The position numbers and the translations under genes were made by a program. Shown here piece by piece: positions 15,399 through 24,133 of a stretch of DNA of 64,000 nt. The stretch is taken from contig JAEZKC010000016.1 in the NCBI GenBank assembly GCA_023436205.1, forward strand, positions 78,128 through 142,127. Direction: 5' to 3'. The notes under the pieces are model-generated. The model was not told the DNA's origin. It saw nothing but the letters and a program-made list of their open reading frames with translations, and searched no databases. Numbering within the stretch: position 1 is the first letter of the stretch; every line of letters begins with the position of its first letter. Source of the stretch: Fibrobacterota bacterium. Lineage in GTDB: Bacteria > Fibrobacterota > Chitinivibrionia > Chitinivibrionales > Chitinispirillaceae.

Positions 15399-17048
15399 AT
15401 GCCTGAACAAATAATAATACGGGGAAAGTCAATATCGCCGGGATTGGCGGAAGGGAAAGTCCATGTGCACCGGACATTGCTGGGCCCCTTAGATGCGGCA
15501 CCCCAAGGGAAAGACAGGCTTAGCATTGAAGAAGAGCTTGGGCATCTGGACAATGCCACTCTGAAGATCACCAATGATCTCCTGTCACTGGCAACACATG
15601 TGGAAAAGGAGATCGATACTCGGTTGTCCAAAGTCTTCGAGGTGCATCAGCTTCTGCTCAATGATGCTTCCTTGAGAAGGGAATTGAGACAGGAGATCGA
15701 GAACAATCTGGTGAGTGCCGGCAGTGCCGTGAAGACCGTATTTCTTCGTTGGGAGAAGCGTTTCATGAGTATGGAATCTCAAATTGCCCGAAGTAAGAGT
15801 GATGACCTTCGCGATATCGAGATCCGCTTGAGGAATGCACTTGCGGGGATCACGGTGCACCCGCTTGAGGAAATCCCCTTGGGCTGTGTACTTGTCACAT
15901 CCCGCCTGTTACCGTCTGATACCGTTTTTCTCATCGGTCGCTCCACGGCAGCGGTTTTACTGGAGTACGGGAGCATCGGCTCTCATGCTGCTCTTTTTGC
16001 TCGCGAAATAGGGTTGCCGTGTATCTCGGGAATTGCCAATCTGCAATCAATTGTTCCCGAGGGGGAACTTGCATTGGTTGATGCGGATACCGGAACGGTC
16101 ACGGTCCGCCCTGAGGAAGGGCAGGTTACTGCCTTTAGAAAAAAGGTTCGTGAGAAGGAGCAAGCTAGCGTACATGCACGGGCACAGGCCCTTGAGCCGG
16201 CCGTAACAAAGGACGGTGTCAGAATCTCTGTACTGGCCAACGTCGGGAATAAGGAGGATACCAATACTGCAATGGCCAATGGAGCCGAGGGGGTCGGGTT
16301 GTACCGCATGGAGCGTACTTACCTGGGGAGAATTTCCCCGCCCGACGAGAATGAATTGCTCCAGGAGATGCGCCAGACCCTTGGAGCTGCCCGTGGGCAT
16401 ACTGTCTGCGTACGGCTGCTTGATATTGGAGCCGATAAACCGTTGCCTTATCTGGAATTCATGGCAGAATCCAATCCCTCACTGGGGCGCAGAGGCATTC
16501 GCCTGCTGCGGGAATACCCCCAGTTGCTCACAACTCATCTGCGGGCAGTTCTGGAACTTTCCCGGGAGTTCGACGTTTCTCTTCTGATCCCCATGGTGAC
16601 CACTCCCGATGATGTAGCTGTGGTGAGAGACTACCTCACCCAGCTCGGTGCCCAACTTTCCATCTCTCCTCTTCCAAGACTGGGAGCAATGATCGAAACT
16701 CCAGCCGCAGCCCTTTCGGCCCGCGAGATATTAAGGTATGCGGATTTCCTGAGTTTCGGCACCAACGATCTGACACAGTATTCGTTTGCCGCCGATCGGG
16801 AGAATGCGGCAGTGGGGATGTATTTCAACGATGCATCGGATGTCATTTTCAGACTGTTGAGAATCGTCCATGATGATCTTCCGGAAATGCCTCTTTCCAT
16901 ATGCGGCGAACTCGGGGGGCGACCCCAGCACATCGCCCGGCTTCTGCAGTGTGGAATCAAAACGTTCAGTGTGGCCCCGCCACTGGTGCCAGCAGTCAAA
17001 GAAGTTATACGGAAATCAGTTTACGGCAAAAGTAGTTCAGGCCTATGA
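15399..17048 (+). CDS. ptsI: Phosphoenolpyruvate-protein phosphotransferase (PTS enzyme I)
   Basis: 549 residues, close to the usual 570. The order is complete: an HPr-binding helical domain (about 30-140), the phospho-His swivel domain with GSIGSHAALFAREIG near 190 (His is the phosphorylated residue), and the PEP-binding TIM barrel with RRGIRLLREYP, GTNDLTQYSFAADREN and the catalytic Cys in SICGELGG. It transfers phosphate from PEP to HPr in the cytoplasm. No HPr, IIA or permease gene is nearby, so here it may feed a regulatory phosphorelay. Its position between two B12 radical SAM genes is unusual. Confidence 0.92.
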   Translation: MPEQIIIRGKSISPGLAEGKVHVHRTLLGPLDAAPQGKDRLSIEEELGHLDNATLKITNDLLSLATHVEKEIDTRLSKVFEVHQLLLNDASLRRELRQEIENNLVSAGSAVKTVFLRWEKRFMSMESQIARSKSDDLRDIEIRLRNALAGITVHPLEEIPLGCVLVTSRLLPSDTVFLIGRSTAAVLLEYGSIGSHAALFAREIGLPCISGIANLQSIVPEGELALVDADTGTVTVRPEEGQVTAFRKKVREKEQASVHARAQALEPAVTKDGVRISVLANVGNKEDTNTAMANGAEGVGLYRMERTYLGRISPPDENELLQEMRQTLGAARGHTVCVRLLDIGADKPLPYLEFMAESNPSLGRRGIRLLREYPQLLTTHLRAVLELSREFDVSLLIPMVTTPDDVAVVRDYLTQLGAQLSISPLPRLGAMIETPAAALSAREILRYADFLSFGTNDLTQYSFAADRENAAVGMYFNDASDVIFRLLRIVHDDLPEMPLSICGELGGRPQHIARLLQCGIKTFSVAPPLVPAVKEVIRKSVYGKSSSGL

Positions 17049-17135
17049 GTCAATGAATAGCATATAAGTGGTACAGATTAATTCTTTAAATCTTCATAAT
17101 GTAACACGCGCTAATACTAAGCAAGGACCTTATAA

Positions 17136-18653
17136 ATGAACGTGCTTCTTGTATACCCTCAATTTCCAGATACCTTCTGGAGTTACAAGCATGCTCTGAA
17201 ATTCGTGGGTAAGCGGGCTGTGCTTCCACCGCTCGGTCTGGTGACTGTTGCGGCCATGCTGCCGCCACACTTTGAGCTGCGTCTGGTTGATACCAATGTG
17301 CAGAAACTCACAGATAGAGATCTCTCCTGGGCCGACTGTGTGTTCATAAGCGCAATGATTGTCCAGCATGAATCATCCCGGCAGATTATCGACAGATGCA
17401 GAAACTTCGGGCTGCGTATTGTTGCGGGAGGACCTCTTTTTACAAGTGATCATGAATCATTCGCATCTGTTGATCACTTCGTGCTTAATGAGGCAGAACT
17501 GACCCTCCGCGCTTTTCTTGATGATCTTGCCCGGGGTGAACCCAGGCGGATCTATTCGTCCGACAGCTTCGCGGATATGCGTCAGACTCCTGTACCCAGA
17601 TGGGAACTTCTCAATCTGAAGCGTTACGCCAACATGAGCGTCCAGTTTTCCCGCGGGTGCCCGTTTCAGTGCGACTTCTGTAATGTAACTGCCCTGCTCG
17701 GTCACCGGGTGCGCACCAAGAGCTCACAGCAGATACTTGCCGAACTGGACGCGCTTTACAATTCAGGATGGCGCGACGACGTCTTCTTTGTTGATGATAA
17801 CTTTATCGGAAACAAGGCACTACTCAAAAGAGACCTTCTGCCGGCCCTCATTAAATGGCGTAAGAATAAGAGAGGAATCCATTTTTACACCGAGGCATCC
17901 ATAAATCTGGCCGATGATATAGAGCTTATGAAGCTAATGGTCGAAGCCGGTTTCTTCATGGTGTTTATCGGTATCGAAACGCCGGAGGAGGAAAGTTTAA
18001 CGGAGTGCGGCAAGCGGCAGAACGAAAACCGCGACCTTGTGGAAGACGTAAAGAGGATCCAGAGATCGGGGCTGGAGGTGCAGGCCGGTTTTATCGTGGG
18101 CTTTGATCATGATCAGCCATCAGTCTTTCAAAAGCAGATAGATTTCATTCAAAAAAGCGGAATTGTAACGGCGATGGTTGGAATACTGCAGGCGATTCCG
18201 GGAACACGGCTGTATAAACGAATGGAAGTGGAAGGGCGTCTCTGCGGGGATTTCTCGGGCGATAATGTCGACAACACGACCAACATTGTCCCTCGTATGG
18301 GTATTGATGTACTGCGGGATGGACATGCGCGAATTCTGCAGACAATCTATTCTTCGGAAAACTTTTACCAGCGAGTCAAGACTTTCTTATGTGAGCACAA
18401 GCCGGTCCGCAGAAACAAAGTTCTGCGCATCTGTCACCTTTTCGCTTTCGTGCGGTCACTATGGCAGTTCGGCATTCTGAGCGAGGCAAGAGTGCATTTC
18501 TGGAAACTTCTGCTTTGGACCCGACGTACACGCACCGGTAATTTGCGGAATGTCATTTCGCTCTCAATCCACGGGTATCATTACCGTAAAATCTGCGAGC
18601 ATCATAAACGTGATACACACCAGACAGTACAAGAAGAATGGCAGCATCAATAA
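17136..18653 (+). CDS. B12-binding radical SAM enzyme, DUF4070 type
   Basis: 505 residues. An N-terminal cobalamin-binding-like domain (VLLVYPQFPDTFWSYKHAL, PPLGLVTVAAMLP, FISAMIVQHE) is followed by the cluster motif SRGCPFQCDFCNVTALLGHR near 170, VFFVDDNFIGN and FIGIETPEEESL. This layout, with the long basic C-terminal extension (residues 400-505), fits the DUF4070-containing group that includes hopanoid-tailoring enzymes such as HpnJ. It is 87 nt after ptsI and overlaps the GtrA-like gene by 16 nt. Substrate unknown; a lipid is plausible given the family. Confidence 0.88.
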   Translation: MNVLLVYPQFPDTFWSYKHALKFVGKRAVLPPLGLVTVAAMLPPHFELRLVDTNVQKLTDRDLSWADCVFISAMIVQHESSRQIIDRCRNFGLRIVAGGPLFTSDHESFASVDHFVLNEAELTLRAFLDDLARGEPRRIYSSDSFADMRQTPVPRWELLNLKRYANMSVQFSRGCPFQCDFCNVTALLGHRVRTKSSQQILAELDALYNSGWRDDVFFVDDNFIGNKALLKRDLLPALIKWRKNKRGIHFYTEASINLADDIELMKLMVEAGFFMVFIGIETPEEESLTECGKRQNENRDLVEDVKRIQRSGLEVQAGFIVGFDHDQPSVFQKQIDFIQKSGIVTAMVGILQAIPGTRLYKRMEVEGRLCGDFSGDNVDNTTNIVPRMGIDVLRDGHARILQTIYSSENFYQRVKTFLCEHKPVRRNKVLRICHLFAFVRSLWQFGILSEARVHFWKLLLWTRRTRTGNLRNVISLSIHGYHYRKICEHHKRDTHQTVQEEWQHQ

Positions 18654-18919
18654 AGAAGATAGCTCTCTTCCTGATCAGTGCCGGGGTAACCGGACTGATC
18701 TATATTTCCGTGCATTTCCTTCTGGTGGAGGTATGGAACAGTAAGCTGTATGTCGGTGTTGCCGTTGCATACCTTGCCGCGATGTCCTTTTACTTTCTCA
18801 TCAACAAACTCTTCATCTTTAGAAAAACAGTTGTGGTTCATCGTCTATTCCCTCAGATCCTTAAATTCGCTGTCATGCTGGTCGCCAATTATCTAATCAC
18901 GTTCCCGCTCTGGCCATGA
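18638..18919 (+). CDS. GtrA-like membrane protein, short at the C-terminus
   Basis: 93 residues. The pattern LFLISAGVTGLIYISVHFLL ... YLAAMSFYFLINKLFIFRK ... LKFAVMLVANYLITFPLW matches the GtrA family of four-helix membrane proteins that help flip undecaprenyl-linked sugars. Typical members have 120-140 residues, and here the last helix is cut by a TGA after only a few residues. In the +1 frame the sequence continues AMITFGKFDHSGRC and then stops, so a simple frameshift does not restore full length. It overlaps the radical SAM gene by 16 nt. It is probably a short variant or a decaying gene. Confidence 0.65.
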   Translation: MAASIKKIALFLISAGVTGLIYISVHFLLVEVWNSKLYVGVAVAYLAAMSFYFLINKLFIFRKTVVVHRLFPQILKFAVMLVANYLITFPLWP

Positions 18920-18988
18920 TCACATTTGGGAAATTCGACCACTCCGGCCGCTGCTGAATAGTGTGAAAAAGCCGTTCGATGTTCTCAG

Positions 18989-19009
18989 AAAAAAAAGCCT
19001 CTTCGGCTA
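18989..19009 (-). terminator. Terminator after the histidine kinase gene
   Basis: Minus strand AGCC-GAAGA-GGCT followed by a run of eight T. The stem is short but the U-tract is strong, and it lies 25 nt past the kinase stop codon. Confidence 0.55.
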
Positions 19010-19033
19010 TTCTAGTTCATCTTTATCAAACAT

Positions 19034-20173
19034 CTATTCTTCAAGTGTAAAGAAAAAAGTAGCACCTCTGCCCTCCTCGGCTTCAGCCCAGATCCGTCCG
19101 CCATGACGGTTTATCACCCTGACCACTATCGGCAGTCCAATACCGGTACCAGAGAACTCTTTATTTGAATGCAGACGCTGAAATGGCTTGAACAGTCTAT
19201 CCTTGTATTCCATTGGAAATCCTGCCCCGTTGTCTTTGACAAAAAATATTTCCTCCCCGCTCTTATTAAAACTGCCGAATTCTATACGGGGACCAGGCGT
19301 TTTCAAGGTGTATTTCCATGCATTCCCCAGAAGATTGGTAAGTGCTATCTTAAGAAGATTCGGATCTCCGCCGGCACATAGATTATTCTTAATGGTGATA
19401 TCAACCTGCCGATCGGGGTCCATGTGCTGAAGTTCGGCCACTACTGTTCTTGCAAGCTCACTCATGTCAACATCTATACGGGTCATTTCCTGGCGTGAAA
19501 CCCTGGAAAGACTCAGCATGTCATCGATCAGCCTGCCCATATTATCGGCACCACTGATAATGCGGTCAATATAATCCTGAGCGGTTTTATCAAGCTGATC
19601 CTTGTAATCTTCAAGGAGAAAAGTGCTGAAACCACGTATGGTACGCAGCGGAGCTTTCAGGTCATGAGAGACAGAATAGGAAAAGGCCTGCAGTTCCCTA
19701 TTGGCCTCCATCAGCGAAGCTTCGGCTTTCTTTCGCCGCGCTAGCTCCCGTGCTACACGGTACTGTGCCTTTCTGGACCGAAGAGCTGTCTGTACAGCTG
19801 TAAGAAGTGTTCGGGTGAGCACCGGGCGCACCAGCACATTTACATTGAGTGATTGTGCCCCGGGGGCAAGCATCGCCCAGGCCCTGTCCGGGTCGGCTCC
19901 AACGCTTGACATAATAATAAACGGGAAATCCGACCATTCCGGCTGTCTTTTGATCGCCTCCACAAGAAATTCAATATCTTTTGGGGAAAGCGCCTCTTCT
20001 GCAATAATCGCCGTTCCGGAGACCGCGTCAATTTTTCTTGCAAGCTCCTCTATAGTGCCGCAATCATCAGAAACAATTCCCTCATTAGCCAGTGTTTCTT
20101 TCAGCACGAGAGCATCACGACCGGTCGGTGCAAGAATAAGCACGTTGTACTTGTCGGTATCCGAAGAGTTCAT
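19034..20173 (-). CDS. Histidine kinase with N-terminal pseudo-receiver
   Basis: 379 residues, no membrane segment. Residues about 8-130 have a receiver-like fold (YNVLILAPTGRDALVLKETL ... DFPFIIMSSVGADP ... VNVLVRPVLTRTLLTAV). The acidic pair and the phospho-acceptor Asp are missing; that strand reads TAIIAEEAL. A short coiled linker leads to HisKA with the phospho-His in SYSVSHDLKAPLRTIRGF (near 170), then HATPase_c with an N-box (TNLLGNAWKYT), KDNGAGF and SGTGIGLPIV. It overlaps the KaiC-like gene by 4 nt (ATGA), so the two are made together. The pseudo-receiver recalls the clock kinase CikA, though there it is C-terminal. A closely similar C-terminal tail survives as a relic at 13347-13391. 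Confidence 0.9.
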   Translation of the reverse strand: MNSSDTDKYNVLILAPTGRDALVLKETLANEGIVSDDCGTIEELARKIDAVSGTAIIAEEALSPKDIEFLVEAIKRQPEWSDFPFIIMSSVGADPDRAWAMLAPGAQSLNVNVLVRPVLTRTLLTAVQTALRSRKAQYRVARELARRKKAEASLMEANRELQAFSYSVSHDLKAPLRTIRGFSTFLLEDYKDQLDKTAQDYIDRIISGADNMGRLIDDMLSLSRVSRQEMTRIDVDMSELARTVVAELQHMDPDRQVDITIKNNLCAGGDPNLLKIALTNLLGNAWKYTLKTPGPRIEFGSFNKSGEEIFFVKDNGAGFPMEYKDRLFKPFQRLHSNKEFSGTGIGLPIVVRVINRHGGRIWAEAEEGRGATFFFTLEE

Positions 20174-21654
20174 CCCTCTAGTTCCCCTGCAGAATCCTTC
20201 AGATTGTTACCGGTATACCGCGGTATTCCCGTGGTGATCCCCTCGAAGGCCTTGAGTACCGGACCGACATGCAACCCGTTTGCATCCATTGTCAATTCGC
20301 GAATCGAATGCTCATGACCGCCGCTTCTCCGCTTGATAACAGATAAGGCCTTATGCACAGAACCCATAAATTCGAAATATCCGAGATTGAGAACCGTATC
20401 GGATACATAGGAAACATCGAAAGGAGATGATGACGACTGCAGACCAAACGAGGCCTGCTGGGACATGGTAAAAAGGGTGATCACTCCCTGAAGGTTGAGA
20501 AAAGAGGCCAGCTCATGAAGATGCACCGAAAGGAAATGTTCATCGGGCAATGCATAAGCGTAACCGTTGAGGCTGTCAATCACGACCAGCGATATTTCCT
20601 TTTCAATTACAGTTTCGGACACGATGCTGCTGAACTCACCTGCAGAAACTTCTGCTGGATCAATCTGATATACCGAAATTAATCCTCTCTCCATATATTT
20701 TTGTATATCCATGCCCAGCCCCTTTGCACGCTGGATAAAAGTGGATATCCGTTCATCAAAGCAAAATACCGCCGAAGACTCGTTTCTCTGTGCAGCAGCT
20801 AAAGCGAACTGCGCTGCCATTGCTGATTTGCCGGTACCGGCAGCTCCCTGCAGAAGAGTGCACGTCCCGCGGTCAAGCCCTCCGCCAAGAAGATTGTCAA
20901 GTTCGTCGATTCCGCTTGAAACCGCTTCGAGAGTGTAATTGCGATGGTGTTCCGAAGAGATCAGGCGCGGAAACACTCTCACTCCGCCTCTAACTATGGA
21001 ATAATCATGGTAGCCGGAGATGAAGGAGTGGCCGCGAAGTTTTTCTATTCGTATGCGGCGCCGTTCCGGACCATAAAGAGGATCATTTCTGCTCATTTCA
21101 ATTACACCATGAACGATGGTCTTCAGTATGCTGTTTTCTTCACCTACTGTATCGGTAAACAGAGCCGTACAGGGCCGGGGTTCCAGAAACTGCTTGAGCA
21201 TCATCAACTGGCGCTGATACCAGCTTTTCTGCTTTGCAAGCAGCCGTATTTCACTCAACGAATCAATCACAACCCGTTGCGGATCATGCTTATTTATCTC
21301 ATCAATCAATGATTCCACGATCTGCGGCAACTCTATTTCGACAGGATAGAGCATAGTCTGTCCCGGCCCTGGCTCTCCCACATGAATGGACAGGTGGACG
21401 ATATTTAGCCCTTCAAGAGAAAACCCGTGTGAGCGGGCAATCATGCGGATCTCCGCTTCTGTTTCGGAAGTACCAATATAGAGACAGCGTTCGCCCATAC
21501 TGACGCCCTGCAGAAGGTACTGCAGACACAATGTTGTTTTTCCGCTTCCGCTGGTGCCGTAAACAGCATACATCTGATTACGCGGTAAACCACCCCGCAA
21601 TACTTTATCCAGACCAGCTATACCAGAATTCATATATTCTGTTGTGTTTTCCAT
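20170..21654 (-). CDS. KaiC-like double RecA-domain ATPase
   Basis: 494 residues, two RecA/KaiC domains as in cyanobacterial KaiC (about 519). Domain 1 has Walker A GTSGSGKT near 33 and Walker B RVVIDSLSE; domain 2 has GAAGTGKS near 270 and LVVIDSLNG. By alignment from memory, the catalytic Glu pair of KaiC is S-E in domain 1 and D-E in domain 2. At the CII autophosphorylation site (S-T in KaiC) the sequence is V-S-Y-V-S-D-T, so Ser is kept and Thr is Tyr. It is coupled by a 4-nt overlap to a histidine kinase, as in many non-cyanobacterial KaiC modules. No kaiA or kaiB is in the window. Probably an ATP-driven signalling switch. Confidence 0.9.
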   Translation of the reverse strand: MENTTEYMNSGIAGLDKVLRGGLPRNQMYAVYGTSGSGKTTLCLQYLLQGVSMGERCLYIGTSETEAEIRMIARSHGFSLEGLNIVHLSIHVGEPGPGQTMLYPVEIELPQIVESLIDEINKHDPQRVVIDSLSEIRLLAKQKSWYQRQLMMLKQFLEPRPCTALFTDTVGEENSILKTIVHGVIEMSRNDPLYGPERRRIRIEKLRGHSFISGYHDYSIVRGGVRVFPRLISSEHHRNYTLEAVSSGIDELDNLLGGGLDRGTCTLLQGAAGTGKSAMAAQFALAAAQRNESSAVFCFDERISTFIQRAKGLGMDIQKYMERGLISVYQIDPAEVSAGEFSSIVSETVIEKEISLVVIDSLNGYAYALPDEHFLSVHLHELASFLNLQGVITLFTMSQQASFGLQSSSSPFDVSYVSDTVLNLGYFEFMGSVHKALSVIKRRSGGHEHSIRELTMDANGLHVGPVLKAFEGITTGIPRYTGNNLKDSAGELEG

Positions 21655-21997
21655 TTCCGTTTCCCTTTATTACAGTGCTCATTTTTGCTTGAAATTAATA
21701 TGTATCAAGTTATAAATTAAAATACACATTTATTTAGAAATTGGACAGGATTTCTCTTCAGCCATCTATATACTTCACATCAAATCCAAGGCAATCTCTT
21801 TGATAAAACAGAAGAGCTCGTCAAAACACAGGTAGATAAGACTTTGAAAGTATACTACTCCTGGCCAAAATATCACTCATACTCTTTCAAATCTCGATAG
21901 TACAATTACCAGACAGTTATCTTGTTCACTTTCAGTTTTTCCAATGCACTTCCTCACACAGGTATTGTTTTACAACGTAGAAATATTATTCATCGCT
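21655..21997. other. 343-bp gap upstream of the KaiC-like gene
   Basis: AT-rich, between two minus-strand genes. It should contain the promoter of the KaiC-kinase operon. I see no clear operator, RNA gene or coding frame. Confidence 0.45.
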
Positions 21998-22585
21998 TCA
22001 GTTGCTTCGGGAATATTGGGCACTTCCGACCTCTCTTAGAAAGCAGATGGCTAAAAACAGTTCGCCGCAGATTTTCGCCAAATCCTCCACAATCAAAAGT
22101 CGATTGGTGACATCAAGCAGAACCGATAGTCCCCCAAAACACATCGCGAGCAAAATAAACAGACGATTACCTCTTTGTATATTCTTCCAAATTAGAAGAA
22201 CTATCCCTCCCCCCACAATTCCAGCCAAAATGACCGGCAGCTCTCCCCAAAGCGAATGAGGTGAAAGATGAGGGCGTTGCGAAAAAATAATCATCTCTTT
22301 TAGCGACTCATGAAACATGAATCGCTCATCGATAGCAAGTGTAAATAGAAAGAGTATTACCGGCATCCAGGGGAAAAATCCCTTTTTCATCATAATGACA
22401 AAGGCGAATGCAGTGGAAGCACTCAGGAGGAATACGGAAACCCAAGTACCCACCGATTTCTCACCCGAAAGGACACTGAGAGGGTAGTGACGGTTCACTA
22501 CAAAAGAGGTTATCACAACAGCTGCTACCATGAAGATAAACAGCAGCTGCGTATACAGAAGAGATCTACCGCTTTTCAAGTACAA
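21998..22585 (-). CDS. Inner-membrane protein of unknown function
   Basis: 195 residues with about six hydrophobic segments, including LLFIFMVAAVVITSFVV, VFLLSASTAFAFVIMM, MPVILFLFTLAI, PVILAGIVGGGIVLLIW and LFILLAMCFGGLSVLL. A charged loop DERFMFHESLKEMI lies between helices 3 and 4. No recognised family. It starts 10 nt inside the end of the lipoprotein gene upstream, so the two are probably co-transcribed and may act together at the envelope. Confidence 0.6.
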   Translation of the reverse strand: MYLKSGRSLLYTQLLFIFMVAAVVITSFVVNRHYPLSVLSGEKSVGTWVSVFLLSASTAFAFVIMMKKGFFPWMPVILFLFTLAIDERFMFHESLKEMIIFSQRPHLSPHSLWGELPVILAGIVGGGIVLLIWKNIQRGNRLFILLAMCFGGLSVLLDVTNRLLIVEDLAKICGELFLAICFLREVGSAQYSRSN

Positions 22586-23829
22586 TCCATGTCCTCTGCA
22601 GAGTCGATCACCTGCCAGCTCCCGGAAACATTTCCGTACCAGATAATCTTGTTTATGGTTCCCGATACCCCTTCCCAGCCGGTGGACACGCCAGCTATTT
22701 CGGGAACACCATCACCAGTAAGGTCAACTGTCCAGATATTCTTTTTGCGTTTCACAGTGCAACTGGAGATATCGAGAGGCTTGTATGGTATGTATACTCC
22801 CAGAATTTCTGCGGGAGGGTTCTTGGAACAAGCAAAATAGATTGAGGGCAGATCTGAAACGCATCCCTGATACGCCTCGAAAAGCTTGTCCTTTACTTTG
22901 ACAAGACGCCCTTTCACCAGGCCCTTTTCCGTTATGAAATAAACAGGGAAATTATTATCCAAAACATGAATCAGGGATCCTATTCCCTTTACAGATTTTT
23001 CCCATGGGCAATCTTCTTCATGGTGCCCCACCGAAATGGGCTCACCATCCAAAGTAGTTATGGAGACATTTTCGAAACTGCGAAGCATCCGCATAACTCT
23101 GACAATGTTTCCACTTATTTCATTCATGAAGCGCACCTCAGGTTTACCGCTCAGATCCTGATATACCGTCGTATCACTTTCATCCCAGGATTTTTGTAAA
23201 AATGGCCCCGCTCCCAGAAAGAAGAACTCATGATCTTCGAGGAAGGTTGATGAATCAACTTGCGGCAGCTTGGCAATTGAAAGTGAGTCTACCACACCGT
23301 TACCAAGGAGCATGATTGGCTGAATATCGGGAACACGTTTTCCGGAGGACAGATCCTGCTTGTAGGATTGGATCAGTTCATAGGTGATCTCCTGCAGCTT
23401 TTCCCATTCATTTCTGATGGAATCACCGCGTGTATTGACAGAATCAGGATATTCATTTCGGTAGTCGGAAGCATCGAAGTACCTGTAGCCATAGTTAGCT
23501 GAAAAACGGCTTGTCAATTCCCTTAAGATTCTACAGTTTTCGGCAATCTGATTTCTGGTTGGATCGGTTACGGTGTCATGTACCGGTCCGGATTCAGTTT
23601 CAATTTGCGGATAAGACTCTGTTTCATTATGTGGATCAACCGTATCCTCAATAACCGACTCGGTCTGCTGGATGTCGCTGCTTTCCGTTTGTGGGACAGG
23701 GATCGAAACCGGTTTTACCATTTCCTGCTTCACCTCTTCTGCTTTCTTTTGCTTCGAGCAGAAAACAATGGTTGTCGACAATACTAAACAGGCCATTAAG
23801 GGGTACAATTTTCTGAATCCCTGAAGCAT
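22576..23829 (-). CDS. Lipoprotein of unknown function
   Basis: 417 residues. A signal peptide ends in T-I-V-F-C with the lipidated Cys at 24, followed by a Lys/Glu- and Pro/Thr/Ser-rich linker to about residue 95 that would hold the body away from the membrane. The rest is globular, with segments such as YRYFDASDYRNEYPDSVN, FFLGAGPFLQKSWDESD and a C-terminal WTVDLTGDGVPEIAGV, which resembles a VCBS/FG-GAP-like Asp-rich calcium loop. No family assigned. It overlaps the downstream membrane protein gene by 10 nt. Confidence 0.65.
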   Translation of the reverse strand: MLQGFRKLYPLMACLVLSTTIVFCSKQKKAEEVKQEMVKPVSIPVPQTESSDIQQTESVIEDTVDPHNETESYPQIETESGPVHDTVTDPTRNQIAENCRILRELTSRFSANYGYRYFDASDYRNEYPDSVNTRGDSIRNEWEKLQEITYELIQSYKQDLSSGKRVPDIQPIMLLGNGVVDSLSIAKLPQVDSSTFLEDHEFFFLGAGPFLQKSWDESDTTVYQDLSGKPEVRFMNEISGNIVRVMRMLRSFENVSITTLDGEPISVGHHEEDCPWEKSVKGIGSLIHVLDNNFPVYFITEKGLVKGRLVKVKDKLFEAYQGCVSDLPSIYFACSKNPPAEILGVYIPYKPLDISSCTVKRKKNIWTVDLTGDGVPEIAGVSTGWEGVSGTINKIIWYGNVSGSWQVIDSAEDMDCT

Positions 23830-24133
23830 CGAACGGCTCCTTTCATGAGAGTAGGGCTTAAGCGGTTGTACATTTCATTATAAATTGCGGATAGATGAGG
23901 GGCAAGAGTTCGGGTATGAGAATTGAGTAGGGAAGGTTAACGTGTTACTACAATAATACAGGCCTACGGAAAATTAGAATAGTGACGGTTGTTCTTTGAA
24001 AGCTTGTAGAGCTTTCATTATTGTAGATAAGAGACCCACCGAAAATTCGCTTCCCTTTGGGGAAGCACTATTGGTGATTAGCACTACCCAACATTACATA
24101 TTCATCAAATCCCCTATAATGTATATTTATCAA
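23830..24133. other. 304-bp divergent gap with repeated hairpin
   Basis: Lies between a minus-strand lipoprotein gene and the plus-strand sugar reductase gene, so it holds two promoters. It contains copy 2 of the 23-nt hairpin (23997-24019) and a stem GCTTCCC/GGGAAGC (24049-24066). A frame open from 23996 in phase with the reductase has no homology-like content. Confidence 0.5.
23997..24019. repeat. 23-nt hairpin repeat, copy 2
   Basis: Same stem TGAAAGC / GCTTTCA with loop ending TAGA as positions 1424-1446; only two bases differ, both in the loop. It lies 115 nt before the reductase start. Confidence 0.5.

Noticed and set aside
18880..18965. Frameshift repairing the GtrA-like gene
   Set aside because: The alternative frame stops after 14 codons and does not give the missing helix and charged tail.
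19034..20173. Phytochrome-type kinase
   Set aside because: The N-terminus is a receiver-like fold without the GAF/PHY chromophore region.
23996..24133. Longer N-terminus for the sugar reductase
   Set aside because: The Rossmann fold starts exactly at ATG 24134; the upstream frame overlaps the hairpin repeat and has no family-like residues.
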